From contig CACFAO010000009.1 of NCBI GenBank assembly GCA_902564295.1, positions 1 through 43,547 on the forward strand: a stretch of DNA of 43,547 nt, in the 5' to 3' direction. Below the pieces are notes generated by a model that saw nothing but the letters and a program-made list of their open reading frames with translations, was not told the origin of the DNA and searched no databases. The translations under genes and the position numbers were made by a program. Shown piece by piece: positions 18,343 to 31,462 of this stretch. This DNA comes from an uncultured Pelagibacteraceae bacterium. Its GTDB lineage: Bacteria > Pseudomonadota > Alphaproteobacteria > Pelagibacterales > AG-422-B15. Every line of letters starts with the position of its first letter. The stretch's first letter is position 1.

Positions 18343-19737
18343 ATGAGTCAAAAAACAAGACAAGAACAAGACAGTATCGGCAAAATAAAAGTTTCAAATA
18401 GTAATTTTTGGGGTGCTCAAACGCAAAGATCATTAAAGAATTTTAAAATTGGCAATAATTTGATGCCTATAGAGATTATACATGCACTGGTCACAATTAA
18501 AATGGCGTGCGCGAAAGTAAATCAAAAACAAAAGTCTTTAGCTCCTAAAATAGCAAATGCAATAATTAGTGCATCAAAAAATATTCTTACTGGGAAGCAT
18601 GATGATCAATTCCCTCTTTCGGTTTGGCAGACTGGATCTGGAACTCAAACTAACATGAATGTAAATGAAGTCATCGCTAATCTTGCCAATAAAAAACTTA
18701 CCGGAAAACTTGGGACAAATAGTCCAGTTCACCCGAACGATCATGTCAACAAAAGTCAATCAACTAATGATAGTTTTCCATCTGCAATTAATATTGCAGC
18801 GTCAAAAAAAGTTACAGATGAACTTATTCCGGCTTTAAATGAAATGGAAAAAATTTTAGGTAGCCAGTCTAAGAAATGGAAAAGTATCATCAAAATCGGT
18901 AGGACACACTTGCAAGATGCAACTCCCTTATCACTTGGACAAGAGTTTTCAGGTTATCAATCTCAAATTGATATGAATATAAAACGACTGAAGACAGTCC
19001 TGACTAACTTAAATTGTTTAGCCCAAGGAGGGACGGCCGTTGGAACTGGTCTGAATACAAAAAAAGGGTTCGATAGACTCGTTGCAAATGAAATAAGTAA
19101 AATTAATAAAATTAAATTTAAACCTGCAAGCAATAAATTCCAAGCCTTGGCCTCTCATGACTCTCTTGTAGAACTATCGGGAGTATTAAATGTTATTGCA
19201 ACGGATCTTTTCAAAATAGCAAATGACATTAGGCTGTTAGCTTCTGGACCAAGATCAGGTCTTGGAGAACTGAATTTACCTGAGAATGAACCTGGATCAT
19301 CCATAATGCCTGGTAAGGTAAATCCAACTCAAAGTGAAGCGTTAACAATGGCTTGTTTACAGGTTATGGGCAGTCATAACGTAATATCAATGGCAGGAAC
19401 TCAAGGTCATTTTGAACTTAATGCATTTAAACCAGTAATTGGTTTTAACATAATTAATTCAATCGATTTATTATCCTCAGGGGTTAAAAACTTTTGTGAT
19501 AAGTGCCTAAAGGGAATTAAACCAAATTTAAGAAATATAAAAGAAGGTGTTGAGAACTCTTTAATGCTCGTGACTGCTCTTGCCCCTGAGATTGGGTACG
19601 AAAAAGCTGCAGAACTCGCAAAGCTTGCACATAAGAAAAATATTACTCTAATTGAGGCAAATAAAATCCTAAAATATCTTGATGTAAGAAAGATGAAGTC
19701 CCTTCTCAATCCATCAAAAATGATTTCTTCATCATAG
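18343..19737 (+). CDS. fumC: Class II fumarate hydratase
   Basis: Oxygen-stable, iron-independent fumarase of the TCA cycle, interconverting fumarate and L-malate as a homotetramer. The 464-residue protein has the superfamily signature GSSIMPGKVNP at 318-328, including the catalytic loop serine, and the catalytic His at 189 in GRTHLQDATP. TGSGTQTNMNVNE (97-109) favours fumarase over the related aspartase and argininosuccinate lyase. No Shine-Dalgarno is visible before the ATG. It heads an operon with a ribbon-helix-helix gene 7 bases downstream. Confidence 0.96.
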   Translation: MSQKTRQEQDSIGKIKVSNSNFWGAQTQRSLKNFKIGNNLMPIEIIHALVTIKMACAKVNQKQKSLAPKIANAIISASKNILTGKHDDQFPLSVWQTGSGTQTNMNVNEVIANLANKKLTGKLGTNSPVHPNDHVNKSQSTNDSFPSAINIAASKKVTDELIPALNEMEKILGSQSKKWKSIIKIGRTHLQDATPLSLGQEFSGYQSQIDMNIKRLKTVLTNLNCLAQGGTAVGTGLNTKKGFDRLVANEISKINKIKFKPASNKFQALASHDSLVELSGVLNVIATDLFKIANDIRLLASGPRSGLGELNLPENEPGSSIMPGKVNPTQSEALTMACLQVMGSHNVISMAGTQGHFELNAFKPVIGFNIINSIDLLSSGVKNFCDKCLKGIKPNLRNIKEGVENSLMLVTALAPEIGYEKAAELAKLAHKKNITLIEANKILKYLDVRKMKSLLNPSKMISSS

Positions 19738-19744
19738 TTCGTTC

Positions 19745-19960
19745 ATGTCCAATTCCAATAAGCGTACTGTCAAGATAGATGGCCACATTACAAGTGTATT
19801 TCTTGAAACTGAATTTTGGGAAGAAATATTAAAACTAAGCAAAAAAGAAAATACTACTCCAGATAAAATAATCTCAAAAATAGATAAGATGAAGAACACT
19901 TCCAATTTATCAAGCGCAATTAGACTATATGTTCTGAATCACTTAAAGGGTCAGTTATGA
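19745..19960 (+). CDS. Ribbon-helix-helix domain protein
   Basis: A 71-residue protein of the RHH_4 type (ribbon-helix-helix fold). The N-terminal strand KRTVKIDGHITSVFLETEFWEEI is followed by two helices and the typical DKIISKID...LSSAIRLYVLNHLK tail. Members of this family are small probable DNA-binding proteins common in alphaproteobacteria, usually uncharacterised and next to housekeeping genes such as fumC. It is 7 bases after fumC and overlaps the helicase start by 4 bases (ATGA), so it is co-translated with both; there is no toxin partner, which argues against a toxin-antitoxin role. Confidence 0.8.
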   Translation: MSNSNKRTVKIDGHITSVFLETEFWEEILKLSKKENTTPDKIISKIDKMKNTSNLSSAIRLYVLNHLKGQL

Positions 19961-22175
19961 CTGAAGTAAATTACCTAGAAAGTCTTAACCCACTACAATA
20001 TGAATCTGTTTGTAGTACAGAGGGTCCGAATCTAATTATCGCTGGAGCTGGAACTGGAAAAACTAAAGTGCTTACCACGAGAGTTGCTCATATCATAGAT
20101 AATAACTTAGCATTCCCCTCTCAGATTCTTTGCGTAACCTTTACTAACAAGGCTGCCAGAGAAATGTCCGAACGAGTTCAAAAACTAGTAAGTCAAAATA
20201 TGGAAAAGATGCCATGGATGGGAACCTTTCATTCAATTGGAGCAAAAATAATTAGAAACCACGCAGAGGTAATTGGTCTTAAACAAAGTTTTACTATACT
20301 TGATAAGGATGATCAGCTTTCCCTGATCAAGCAAATCATAAAGGCTGAAAACTTAGACCAATCTCAGTTTTCACCCAAATTAATACAATCTAAAATTGAT
20401 CATTGGAAAAACAAAGCTCTTAATCCAAATGACATAAAATCTGAGTCACTAGATAATTTAGTCGATGAAAAGAGTCTCTCTATTTATAAAATTTACCAAG
20501 CAAGGTTGTTCGAAATTAATTGCTTAGATTTTGGTGACTTGCTTTTACAATGTATCAATCTTTTTAAAGTTCCAGATATTCATAAACGTTATAGCAATAA
20601 TTTTAAATATATTCATGTGGATGAATACCAAGACACTAACGCTGCACAATATAAATGGCTTAAACTTCTTGGTTCTCATCATCAAAATGTTTGTTGTGTT
20701 GGAGACGATGATCAATCAATTTATAGTTGGCGTGGTGCTGAAGTTGATAATATGCTTCGCTTTGAAAAAGAATTTGAAAATGCAAAGGTAATACGACTTA
20801 AACAAAATTATCGATCAACAAACAATATACTTAAGTCTGCATCATCATTAATTAGCTATAACGAATATAGACTTGGCAAGGAGCTTGTTTCGGACCAAGG
20901 TGATGGAGAGCCCATTCAATTACATTTAGTTAATTCAAGCAGAGATGAAGCCGATTTAGTTGCTCAGGATATTATGAAGTATAGTAACGATAACCCTGAC
21001 CTGAATAATATATCAATATTAGTAAGGGCAGTATTTCAATCGCGTGAAATTGAAGAATCTTTGATTAAATACTCAATTCCTTATCGTATTGTAGGCGGTA
21101 TTCGGTTCTATGAAAGATCAGAAATAAAAGATGCTGTTTCATATCTTAGGCTGGTTTATGAAAGTCAAGACGATGTTGCATTTGAAAGAGCTTTAACAGT
21201 CCCTAAAAGAGGTATAGGAGAAAAATCATTTAATCATATTTTATCTTACGCAAAACAAAAACGAATTTCATTGTACCAAGCATCAAAAGAAATGGTTGAT
21301 ACAGATGAATTTACCAAAAAAATATCTGAAAGCTTAAAAGCATTCATATTTGTTATCGATAGAGGAAAATCATCCATCGATAATATGCAGTTTTATGACA
21401 TTTTAAAAATGCTGCTCGATGAGTCTGGTTACATGAATATGCTTAAAAATGATAAAAATGTCTCTGCCCAAACAAAAATAGAAAATATTAAGGAATTAAT
21501 AATTGCAATGGAAGACTATAACAGCATTGAGGAGTTTTTAGAGCATGTATCTTTAGTTACAGCAATAGATGAAAATAATGAAGACAATAAAGTAAGTATC
21601 ATGACGCTTCATGCTGCAAAAGGTCTTGAATATGATTATGTTTTTTTACCAGGTTGGGAAGAAGGGCTTTTTCCTCACCAAAAAACAATTGATGAAACTG
21701 GCAATAAAGGAATTGAAGAAGAAAGAAGACTTGCATATGTAGGTATAACGCGAGCTAAAAAAATAATAAATATCTCGACATCAATGAGTCGTCGATTTCA
21801 AAATAATTGGATGCCCTCATTACAATCTCGATTTATTGAGGAGTTAGATCAAGAATTATTAAAAACTATTAATCACGCGTCAAGCCATATGGACAGATTA
21901 CAAAATCAAGAATTTGATGAATTTAATCAAGATTTTGATTTTAAACCAAGAAAATTAGATTTTAAAAATAATCCATCTTCAAGTTATCGAACGGTAGTTG
22001 ATATGGAAATAGAAAATGTTAGAGATATAAACGATGATGTTTTACTTCAAATAGGGCAAACTGTTGAACACAAAAAATTTGGTATTGGTCGAGTAAAAGA
22101 TATTGACGGCACAAAGGCAGTTGTGGATTTTGATAAACATGGTACAAAAAAATTAATATCTGATTTTCTAAAACC

Positions 22176-22182
<7 letters not shown>
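19957..22182 (+). CDS. uvrD: UvrD/PcrA-type DNA helicase
   Basis: Superfamily 1A 3'-5' DNA helicase acting in nucleotide-excision and mismatch repair and in removing blocked complexes from DNA. The 741 residues match UvrD/PcrA length. Helicase motifs in order: Q-motif LNPLQYESV (10-18), Walker A GAGTGKT (30-36), TFTNKAAREM (61-70), Walker B VDEYQDTN (221-228), GDDDQSIYSWRGA, RLKQNYRS, then TLHAAKGLEYDYVFLPGWEEGLFPH and the VGITRAK motif VI. The C-terminal tail (about 670-741) has the tudor-like VEHKKFGIGRV region that binds RNA polymerase in PcrA/UvrD. Overlaps its neighbours on both sides. Confidence 0.93.
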
Positions 22183-25923
<3,741 letters not shown>

Positions 25924-25929
25924 TTATAT

Positions 25930-26691
25930 TTAACTTAAATCTTTGACTAAATCGTAACTTTTTGAGTACCAATCACTGTCAGGAAAATTAAAGCCTAAGG
26001 TTGATGCATATCTTTTTGCCTCTTCATTCAATCCAAGTGAGTAGTAAATTTCAACAAGTCTATGTAATGCTTCCGCTGTATATACAGATGTATCGTAATC
26101 CTCTAAAATTTTATTATATCTGTTAATAGCTGATATCCATTGCTGTTTAAATTGGTAATATCTCGCAATTTCAATTTCTTTTGCTGCTAACCTATCGTTT
26201 ATTATATCAATTTTTGCTAGTGCATCTGTTACAAATTCAGATTCTGGATATTTATTAATAACTTCATTGAAAGCTTGTTTTGACTTAATTGTCATACTTT
26301 GATCTCTTTCGACGTCCTTAATCTGCTCAAAGTAATTAAGAGCACGAAGATAGTAAGCATAGGAGATTTTTTTACTTCCGGGATATAACGCTATAAATCT
26401 TTCTAAAGCATCTAAACTTTCATCGTGAAATTGAGTCTTATAATAACAAAATGCAGTCATTAGTTGCGCTTGATTTGACCATTTAGAATAAGGATATTGT
26501 CTTTCAATATCTTCAAAAAGTATTGCAGCGTCAACGTAGTCTCTTTTTTTTACTAAATCCATTGCATTTGAATACAATATCTGAAGTTTTTCACCTTCAG
26601 TTTCAGGTGTTACTAATTTTGAGTCAGAACATGAGTTAAGAGTAAAAGAAACTAAAATTAAAATAGTGCAAATTTTAATATATTTCATCAC
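25930..26691 (-). CDS. bamD: Outer-membrane assembly lipoprotein BamD
   Basis: Essential lipoprotein of the BAM complex, which inserts beta-barrel proteins into the outer membrane. The 253-residue precursor has a signal peptide ending in the lipobox LNSC (Cys21) and then five TPR-like helical repeats, with the RQYPYSKWSNQAQLMTAFCYY region typical of BamD/YfiO. The frame opens at GTG 26691, but the ATG at 26688 directly after it is the more likely start. Gene order lpxC-bamD-ligA is alphaproteobacterial. Confidence 0.93.
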   Translation of the reverse strand: MMKYIKICTILILVSFTLNSCSDSKLVTPETEGEKLQILYSNAMDLVKKRDYVDAAILFEDIERQYPYSKWSNQAQLMTAFCYYKTQFHDESLDALERFIALYPGSKKISYAYYLRALNYFEQIKDVERDQSMTIKSKQAFNEVINKYPESEFVTDALAKIDIINDRLAAKEIEIARYYQFKQQWISAINRYNKILEDYDTSVYTAEALHRLVEIYYSLGLNEEAKRYASTLGFNFPDSDWYSKSYDLVKDLS

Positions 26692-26737
26692 AACAATCTT
26701 AATGATTATTTTAGAAGATTAAAGATTTATCTATAAA

Positions 26738-27664
26738 TTATAACGATGCAGCCAGGGACTTAGTTTGATATGTAGTATTATATTTTCTATCCCCAAAATC
26801 CTCTTCGCTTAACAGATTCCAATTTGAATAATCTGACATTATTGAGTTAATAATTTCGTGTGTTAATCTGTGCCCACCCTTATAAATCTCAAATACGCCT
26901 TTAACTGAATAGCCTAAAAGGTAAATGTCGCCAATGAAGTCAAGAATCTTATGTTTAACGAACTCACTTTCTTGACGCAGTTCACCATTATTCACTATTC
27001 CTTCTTTATCAAGTAAGATTGCATTATCTAAAGATCCTCCAGCTATTAACCCTTTTTTTCTAAGAGCAGCTACTTCTTCTTTAAAGCCGAAAGTTCTGCA
27101 GTTAGAAATGAGATTCTTAAATTGGTTTGAATCTTTAAACTTAAAATTAAATCTTTGTTCCTTTATAAGATTATGATCATAAGAAATTGTATAATCAATT
27201 TCTAAATTATCAGATGGAGAAACTCTCACAAAAGAGTCATTCATACTAAATACAATTGGTCTAGATATACTTATATATTTTTTTTCTACATTTAAACTTT
27301 TAAGACCAACTGCCTCAATGTTATGTACATATTCTAGGGAGCTACCATCGAGTATTGGCAATTCATCACAATCTACTTCAATAATAGCGTTATCAACTCC
27401 CATGCCATGTAAGGCTGACATCAGATGCTCGATTGTTGAAACTGATATTCCATATTTATTCGTGATCTTTGTACATAGATCTGAGACTCTTATATTCTTA
27501 AAATTTGCCTCAATTAGTGTTTCTTCATTCGAATTTTTTAGACCAACCCTTCTAAATACAATACCAGTATTGGCAGTAGCTGGGTAAACAGATAAATTCG
27601 ATATTGCACCACTGTGTAAGGTTATACCTGCAACACTAAATGACTTATTTATGGTTTTTTGCAT
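26738..27664 (-). CDS. lpxC: UDP-3-O-acyl-N-acetylglucosamine deacetylase LpxC
   Basis: Zinc enzyme for the first committed step of lipid A synthesis, so this organism makes lipopolysaccharide. At 308 residues the length is normal. The zinc ligands His80 (EHLMSAL), His238 and Asp242 (HKILDFIGD), plus catalytic His265 (GGHRLTHE), align almost exactly with the numbering of the E. coli enzyme (79, 238, 242, 265). It lies 64 bases after ftsA; in most relatives ftsZ occupies that gap. Confidence 0.97.
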   Translation of the reverse strand: MQKTINKSFSVAGITLHSGAISNLSVYPATANTGIVFRRVGLKNSNEETLIEANFKNIRVSDLCTKITNKYGISVSTIEHLMSALHGMGVDNAIIEVDCDELPILDGSSLEYVHNIEAVGLKSLNVEKKYISISRPIVFSMNDSFVRVSPSDNLEIDYTISYDHNLIKEQRFNFKFKDSNQFKNLISNCRTFGFKEEVAALRKKGLIAGGSLDNAILLDKEGIVNNGELRQESEFVKHKILDFIGDIYLLGYSVKGVFEIYKGGHRLTHEIINSIMSDYSNWNLLSEEDFGDRKYNTTYQTKSLAASL

Positions 27665-27728
27665 CCTGATGTTTATAAATTGTTTAAATCCGTGGGAAAA
27701 AACAAAGTTTATTTCTTTTTGTTACTGC
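27665..27728. other. ftsA-lpxC gap without ftsZ
   Basis: These 64 bases separate ftsA from lpxC, where ftsZ usually sits. I see no remnant of ftsZ. The stretch is AT-rich, with a weak AACAAA/TTTGTT pairing followed by T on the minus strand and a TATAAA near the lpxC start that might be a -10 box. Confidence 0.6.
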
Positions 27729-28919
27729 TTACAGGTTTCTTAAAAAACTATAAATTACTGAAAATATTGATTTTTTTTCTGATTTAGGCTCATCCCTTTC
27801 TCCCTCCATACTATGATTTGCGGCATAAGTTAATAGACCAAATGCCGAAGCAAGAGATGGATTATCTAAATAAGTTTTGGATCCGTTAATTTTTTTTGTC
27901 GATCCTAAACGAAAATTACTATCACTCATTTGATTTTTGATAAATTTTTGCACAGTTAACGATTTTGCTCCATATCCAGTAAGCACAATATTATTAGATA
28001 CTAGATAGCTAAATTTTGATTTATAAATTATATTTTTTATTAAATTTGATAATTCTTCTGCTCTTGATGAATATATTTCAAAATACTTTTCTAATTTTTT
28101 TTCATAAATTCTCTGACTATTCATTGTATCAATTTGCTTTCTTACTAATTCAGCCTCTTCTAATGAAATTGATTTGACTTGTGATATATCATTGGAAAAA
28201 TTATAAGTCCCAACTTTTACCGTATCATAGCCAATCAGTTGGTTATCAAAGGTATAAGAAATAATTGTTTTATTTTTTTGAATATCGATACTTACTGCTC
28301 CATTATCTGCTTCTTCATCTGATAGTACTGCAAGACTGCTAGCATAGTGACTCGATACTATCTGTTTAAGGCTTATATCTTGATTATTTAACAAATCTAA
28401 TATTTTACTTAGATAGTCTTTTGAAGTTGATATTACATGCCATCTTGTAAGAAGAGTTTCAGCTTTCACACCAATTGGATCTGATAAGCTTTTTTTATTA
28501 TCTACCCTAAAGCTTATTGGAAAAGAATGAATTGGTTCATTAGTTTCAGAATATAACCTTTTAAATTTTATATCTTCAAAAAAAGATTTTATATCGTTTT
28601 CTGTTATGATCCTACCTGCAATTTTATTTTTGAATTCAATATAATCTGATCTCATGTTTTCAGATATACTGACATAAACGTTGCTAATCTTTGTTCCAGC
28701 ATCAACCTCAGCTTTCAAAATAGCGATATTAAGATGATTTTTAATTTCATCAGTTTCCAATGATAAGGGCTTCAAACAATTGACGTTCAGTTTAGAAGTT
28801 CCTATTCCAATAAGTTGAAGAATTTTTCCTCGGTCTAATATTTGTAATTCTTGAGCAATTAGGCAAATTACTTTGTCTGCTCTTATATCAATCGCACTAA
28901 TTATTTTTTGACCCATCAA
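27729..28919 (-). CDS. ftsA: Cell division protein FtsA
   Basis: Actin-like protein that tethers FtsZ filaments to the membrane and recruits the division synthase. The 396 residues have the FtsA layout: SAIDIRADKVICLIA at the N-terminus, the 1C domain (about 80-165), the ATPase core with a degenerate phosphate-2 loop, VLTGYGAKSLTVQKF as the adenosine motif, and a C-terminal amphipathic helix (IFSVIYSFLRNL) for membrane binding. Some ATPase motifs are looser than usual. It overlaps ftsQ by 4 bases. Its normal neighbour ftsZ does not follow. Confidence 0.92.
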   Translation of the reverse strand: MMGQKIISAIDIRADKVICLIAQELQILDRGKILQLIGIGTSKLNVNCLKPLSLETDEIKNHLNIAILKAEVDAGTKISNVYVSISENMRSDYIEFKNKIAGRIITENDIKSFFEDIKFKRLYSETNEPIHSFPISFRVDNKKSLSDPIGVKAETLLTRWHVISTSKDYLSKILDLLNNQDISLKQIVSSHYASSLAVLSDEEADNGAVSIDIQKNKTIISYTFDNQLIGYDTVKVGTYNFSNDISQVKSISLEEAELVRKQIDTMNSQRIYEKKLEKYFEIYSSRAEELSNLIKNIIYKSKFSYLVSNNIVLTGYGAKSLTVQKFIKNQMSDSNFRLGSTKKINGSKTYLDNPSLASAFGLLTYAANHSMEGERDEPKSEKKSIFSVIYSFLRNL

Positions 28920-29650
28920 ATCTCATCAATGCCATAATTTATTTTTCCATCTAAAACTTTGAGGGCTGCCCTTCCTGGAATTCTTAAATCTATTTCAATA
29001 ATGTTACTTTCCATTAATTCTTGCTCCTCAAAAAGCTGTTTTAAATTTTTTAATGATTTTTGAATGTTTTCATCTGGTAATTTCACAAGCAATTTATTTT
29101 TTAATTTTAGATTCCACCTTCTTTTTTCAATAAATTCAACTTCTTCTAGAGTTTGAGATAAATTTGGAAATGTAATACTTATATCCCTTATTAATTGCTC
29201 GAGTAACTCTGGCGAATTCTCGCCCCTTACAAATAGAAGGTCATCTTCATAATTATCCAAATTTATTTCAGTAACGATTGATCCATCAAGATCTATTAGA
29301 AAAGATTTTCCTTGTTGAAAGTATATCGCATATGGATCGTTTTCAGTTACATTTATTTTTAAAGTTGATGGTAAAACTTTTTTAATAGATGCGCGCTTTA
29401 CCCATTCACTTGACTCAACAATTTCCTTGATGTAATCAAAATTTAAACCAATTAGATTTCCTTTGATTTCAGACACATTATTTTCAATCTCAGATATATT
29501 TGATTTTTCAGAACCTTCTATTATTACATTCTTAATTTGAAATGAACTATTAAGTAAACCTGGAAATTTCAAAAATACAAAAATTACAATAAGAGAAATG
29601 AAGATCAAAGAGAAGGAAACGATATTTATTATATTAATTTTGTGTAGCAT
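28916..29650 (-). CDS. ftsQ: Cell division protein FtsQ
   Basis: Bitopic division protein that links early and late divisome components through FtsB-FtsL. The 244-residue protein has a short cytoplasmic tail, one membrane segment (about 10-30), a POTRA domain (IKNVIIEGSEKSNISEIEN onward, about 38-107) and a beta domain with LLVKLPDE and IDLRIPGRAALK near the end. Sequence is divergent, as usual for FtsQ; position between ddl and ftsA supports it. Its start overlaps ddl by 17 bases. Confidence 0.9.
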   Translation of the reverse strand: MLHKINIINIVSFSLIFISLIVIFVFLKFPGLLNSSFQIKNVIIEGSEKSNISEIENNVSEIKGNLIGLNFDYIKEIVESSEWVKRASIKKVLPSTLKINVTENDPYAIYFQQGKSFLIDLDGSIVTEINLDNYEDDLLFVRGENSPELLEQLIRDISITFPNLSQTLEEVEFIEKRRWNLKLKNKLLVKLPDENIQKSLKNLKQLFEEQELMESNIIEIDLRIPGRAALKVLDGKINYGIDEI

Positions 29651-30542
29651 CTAATAGAATCCAATTAATAAGATTGTCAAAGTTAATACCTTTATAATTT
29701 GCAATTTCAGGAACTAATGAAGTTGGTGTCATGCCTGGTTGGGTATTAAGCTCTAGTATATAAAATTGTTTTGTCACTTTATCTAATATAAATTCGGTTC
29801 GGCTAATTCCTTTACAACCCAATAATTTATGAGCATCTAAACCCAAACCTTCAACTTTTTTAATCATGTCGCTCTCTAATCTTGGTGGAATTATATGTTT
29901 TGTTTTCCCTGCATCAAAGTACTTTGATTCGTAATCATAGAATTCGTTTTTTGGATCAATTTCTATAGAACCAGTTTTATTTGTTCCTATAACAGCGACA
30001 TTTATCTCAGGGCCCTCAATAAATTGCTGAATCAATAATTCATTTCGAAATTTATTCTCAGACAGGTATTTATTTAATTCCCCATGGTTTCTAATAATAT
30101 TAACTCCAACACTAGATCCTTCATTTCTTGGCTTTAAGACATAAGGAAAATCAAATATATTTTGATCTTTCACTTCCTCTATCTTCATCAATTTCGTTAA
30201 AGGATGATTGAACCCATTTTCAATAAATAGTTCAGCAGACTTGTATTTATCCATTGCTAGTTTGGATGACTCGATTCCAGAATGAGTGTAAGGAACTCCA
30301 TATTTTTCGAGTATTTCTTGAACACTCCCGTCTTCTCCCCATGTTCCGTGTAATCCATTGAATACTATGTCAGGTTTATGCAGTTTAAGATCAGCTAACA
30401 GACTCTCATTTGCATCAATTTCTACAATATTGTAGCCCATACTTTTAAGAGATTTACTAATTTCTTTTGAGGTGATAATGCTTATTTCTCTTTCTGCAGA
30501 AATGCCTCCATACAAAAGCATAATTTTTTTGTCTTTATTCAT
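29634..30542 (-). CDS. ddl: D-alanine--D-alanine ligase
   Basis: ATP-grasp enzyme joining two D-alanines for the peptidoglycan stem peptide. The 302 residues match DdlB. It starts with the LLYGGISAEREIS motif, has GLHGTWGEDGSVQ for substrate binding, the LKPRNEGSSVGV ATP-grasp loop, and ends with the Mg2+-binding ELNTQPGMTPTSLVPE. It overlaps murB by 4 bases and ftsQ by 17 bases, inside the cell-wall cluster. Confidence 0.96.
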   Translation of the reverse strand: MNKDKKIMLLYGGISAEREISIITSKEISKSLKSMGYNIVEIDANESLLADLKLHKPDIVFNGLHGTWGEDGSVQEILEKYGVPYTHSGIESSKLAMDKYKSAELFIENGFNHPLTKLMKIEEVKDQNIFDFPYVLKPRNEGSSVGVNIIRNHGELNKYLSENKFRNELLIQQFIEGPEINVAVIGTNKTGSIEIDPKNEFYDYESKYFDAGKTKHIIPPRLESDMIKKVEGLGLDAHKLLGCKGISRTEFILDKVTKQFYILELNTQPGMTPTSLVPEIANYKGINFDNLINWILLDATQN

Positions 30543-31462
30543 CTTTCACCAAATATCTTTATTTCCCAGTTTAAGCTTATTCCCAAATTTTTCTTTACAA
30601 CAGACCTAACATATTCTCCGAAGTCTTCGATAAGGTTTGCTGATTTAGTTTGATTATTAACTATGAAGTTTGAATGCTTAGAAGAGAAACATATTCCATT
30701 AAGCTCAAAATTTTTAAGACCAGCTTCTTCAATAATTTCCCATGCTTTTTTATCAGTCTGATCTTTTGGATTTTTAAATGTACTTCCAGCTGTTTTAATT
30801 TGCTGCGGTTGAGCCTTTTTTCTTTGATCATCAACTTCTTTCATTTTTATAGAAATTGCATCTTTGCTTGCATTTTTTTTTTGCATATATACATCGCAGA
30901 TAATCATATCTTGAGGCATACTACTTTTTCTATAAGAAAATAATTCCTTCGAATTAGATATTTCTGAAACTTGTCCCCTATAATCAATACACTTTGCTTT
31001 AATAAAAACATCTTTTGTTTCAGAATTATAACAACCGGCGTTCATACGAACTGCGCCTCCAAGTGTTCCCGGAATTCCAAAATAAAACTCCATTCCACCT
31101 ATTTCATTTTTCAGGCAGTAGTTGGATAATACTCTATCGTAGGTTGCAGCCCCAACTTCAATACAATCCTTATGTAATTTAATTTGACTAAATTCTTTTC
31201 CTAATTTTATTACAAGACCAAATATTCCACCATCTCTTATAATGAGATTCGATCCAGCTCCAATCACCGTTACTGGTAATTTATCTCTGTTGATTTCTAA
31301 AACTTTTGCCAGTTCTTCAAAATTTGAGGGCATATAAAATATCTCAGCGTTACCTGCTACCCCGAACCACGTATATTTTGATAAATTATAATTAATTTGA
31401 ATTTTGCCAATAACATTGCTTTTTTTACAATTTTCTAAAAATTCCCTTTGATTTTCATTCAT
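30539..31462 (-). CDS. murB: UDP-N-acetylenolpyruvoylglucosamine reductase
   Basis: FAD enzyme that reduces the enolpyruvyl group with NADPH to give UDP-MurNAc. At 307 residues it looks like the shorter type II form. FAD-binding features: NTWFG-like KYTWFGVAG near residue 30, IGAGSNLIIRDGG, GIPGTLGGAVRMNAG. The catalytic Ser is in TAGSTFKNP and the catalytic Glu in the final WEIKIFGE. It overlaps murC by 8 and ddl by 4 bases. Confidence 0.96.
   Translation of the reverse strand: MNENQREFLENCKKSNVIGKIQINYNLSKYTWFGVAGNAEIFYMPSNFEELAKVLEINRDKLPVTVIGAGSNLIIRDGGIFGLVIKLGKEFSQIKLHKDCIEVGAATYDRVLSNYCLKNEIGGMEFYFGIPGTLGGAVRMNAGCYNSETKDVFIKAKCIDYRGQVSEISNSKELFSYRKSSMPQDMIICDVYMQKKNASKDAISIKMKEVDDQRKKAQPQQIKTAGSTFKNPKDQTDKKAWEIIEEAGLKNFELNGICFSSKHSNFIVNNQTKSANLIEDFGEYVRSVVKKNLGISLNWEIKIFGER

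Noticed and set aside
19745-19960. Antitoxin of a toxin-antitoxin pair
   Set aside because: No small toxin gene is next to it; both neighbours are large housekeeping genes.
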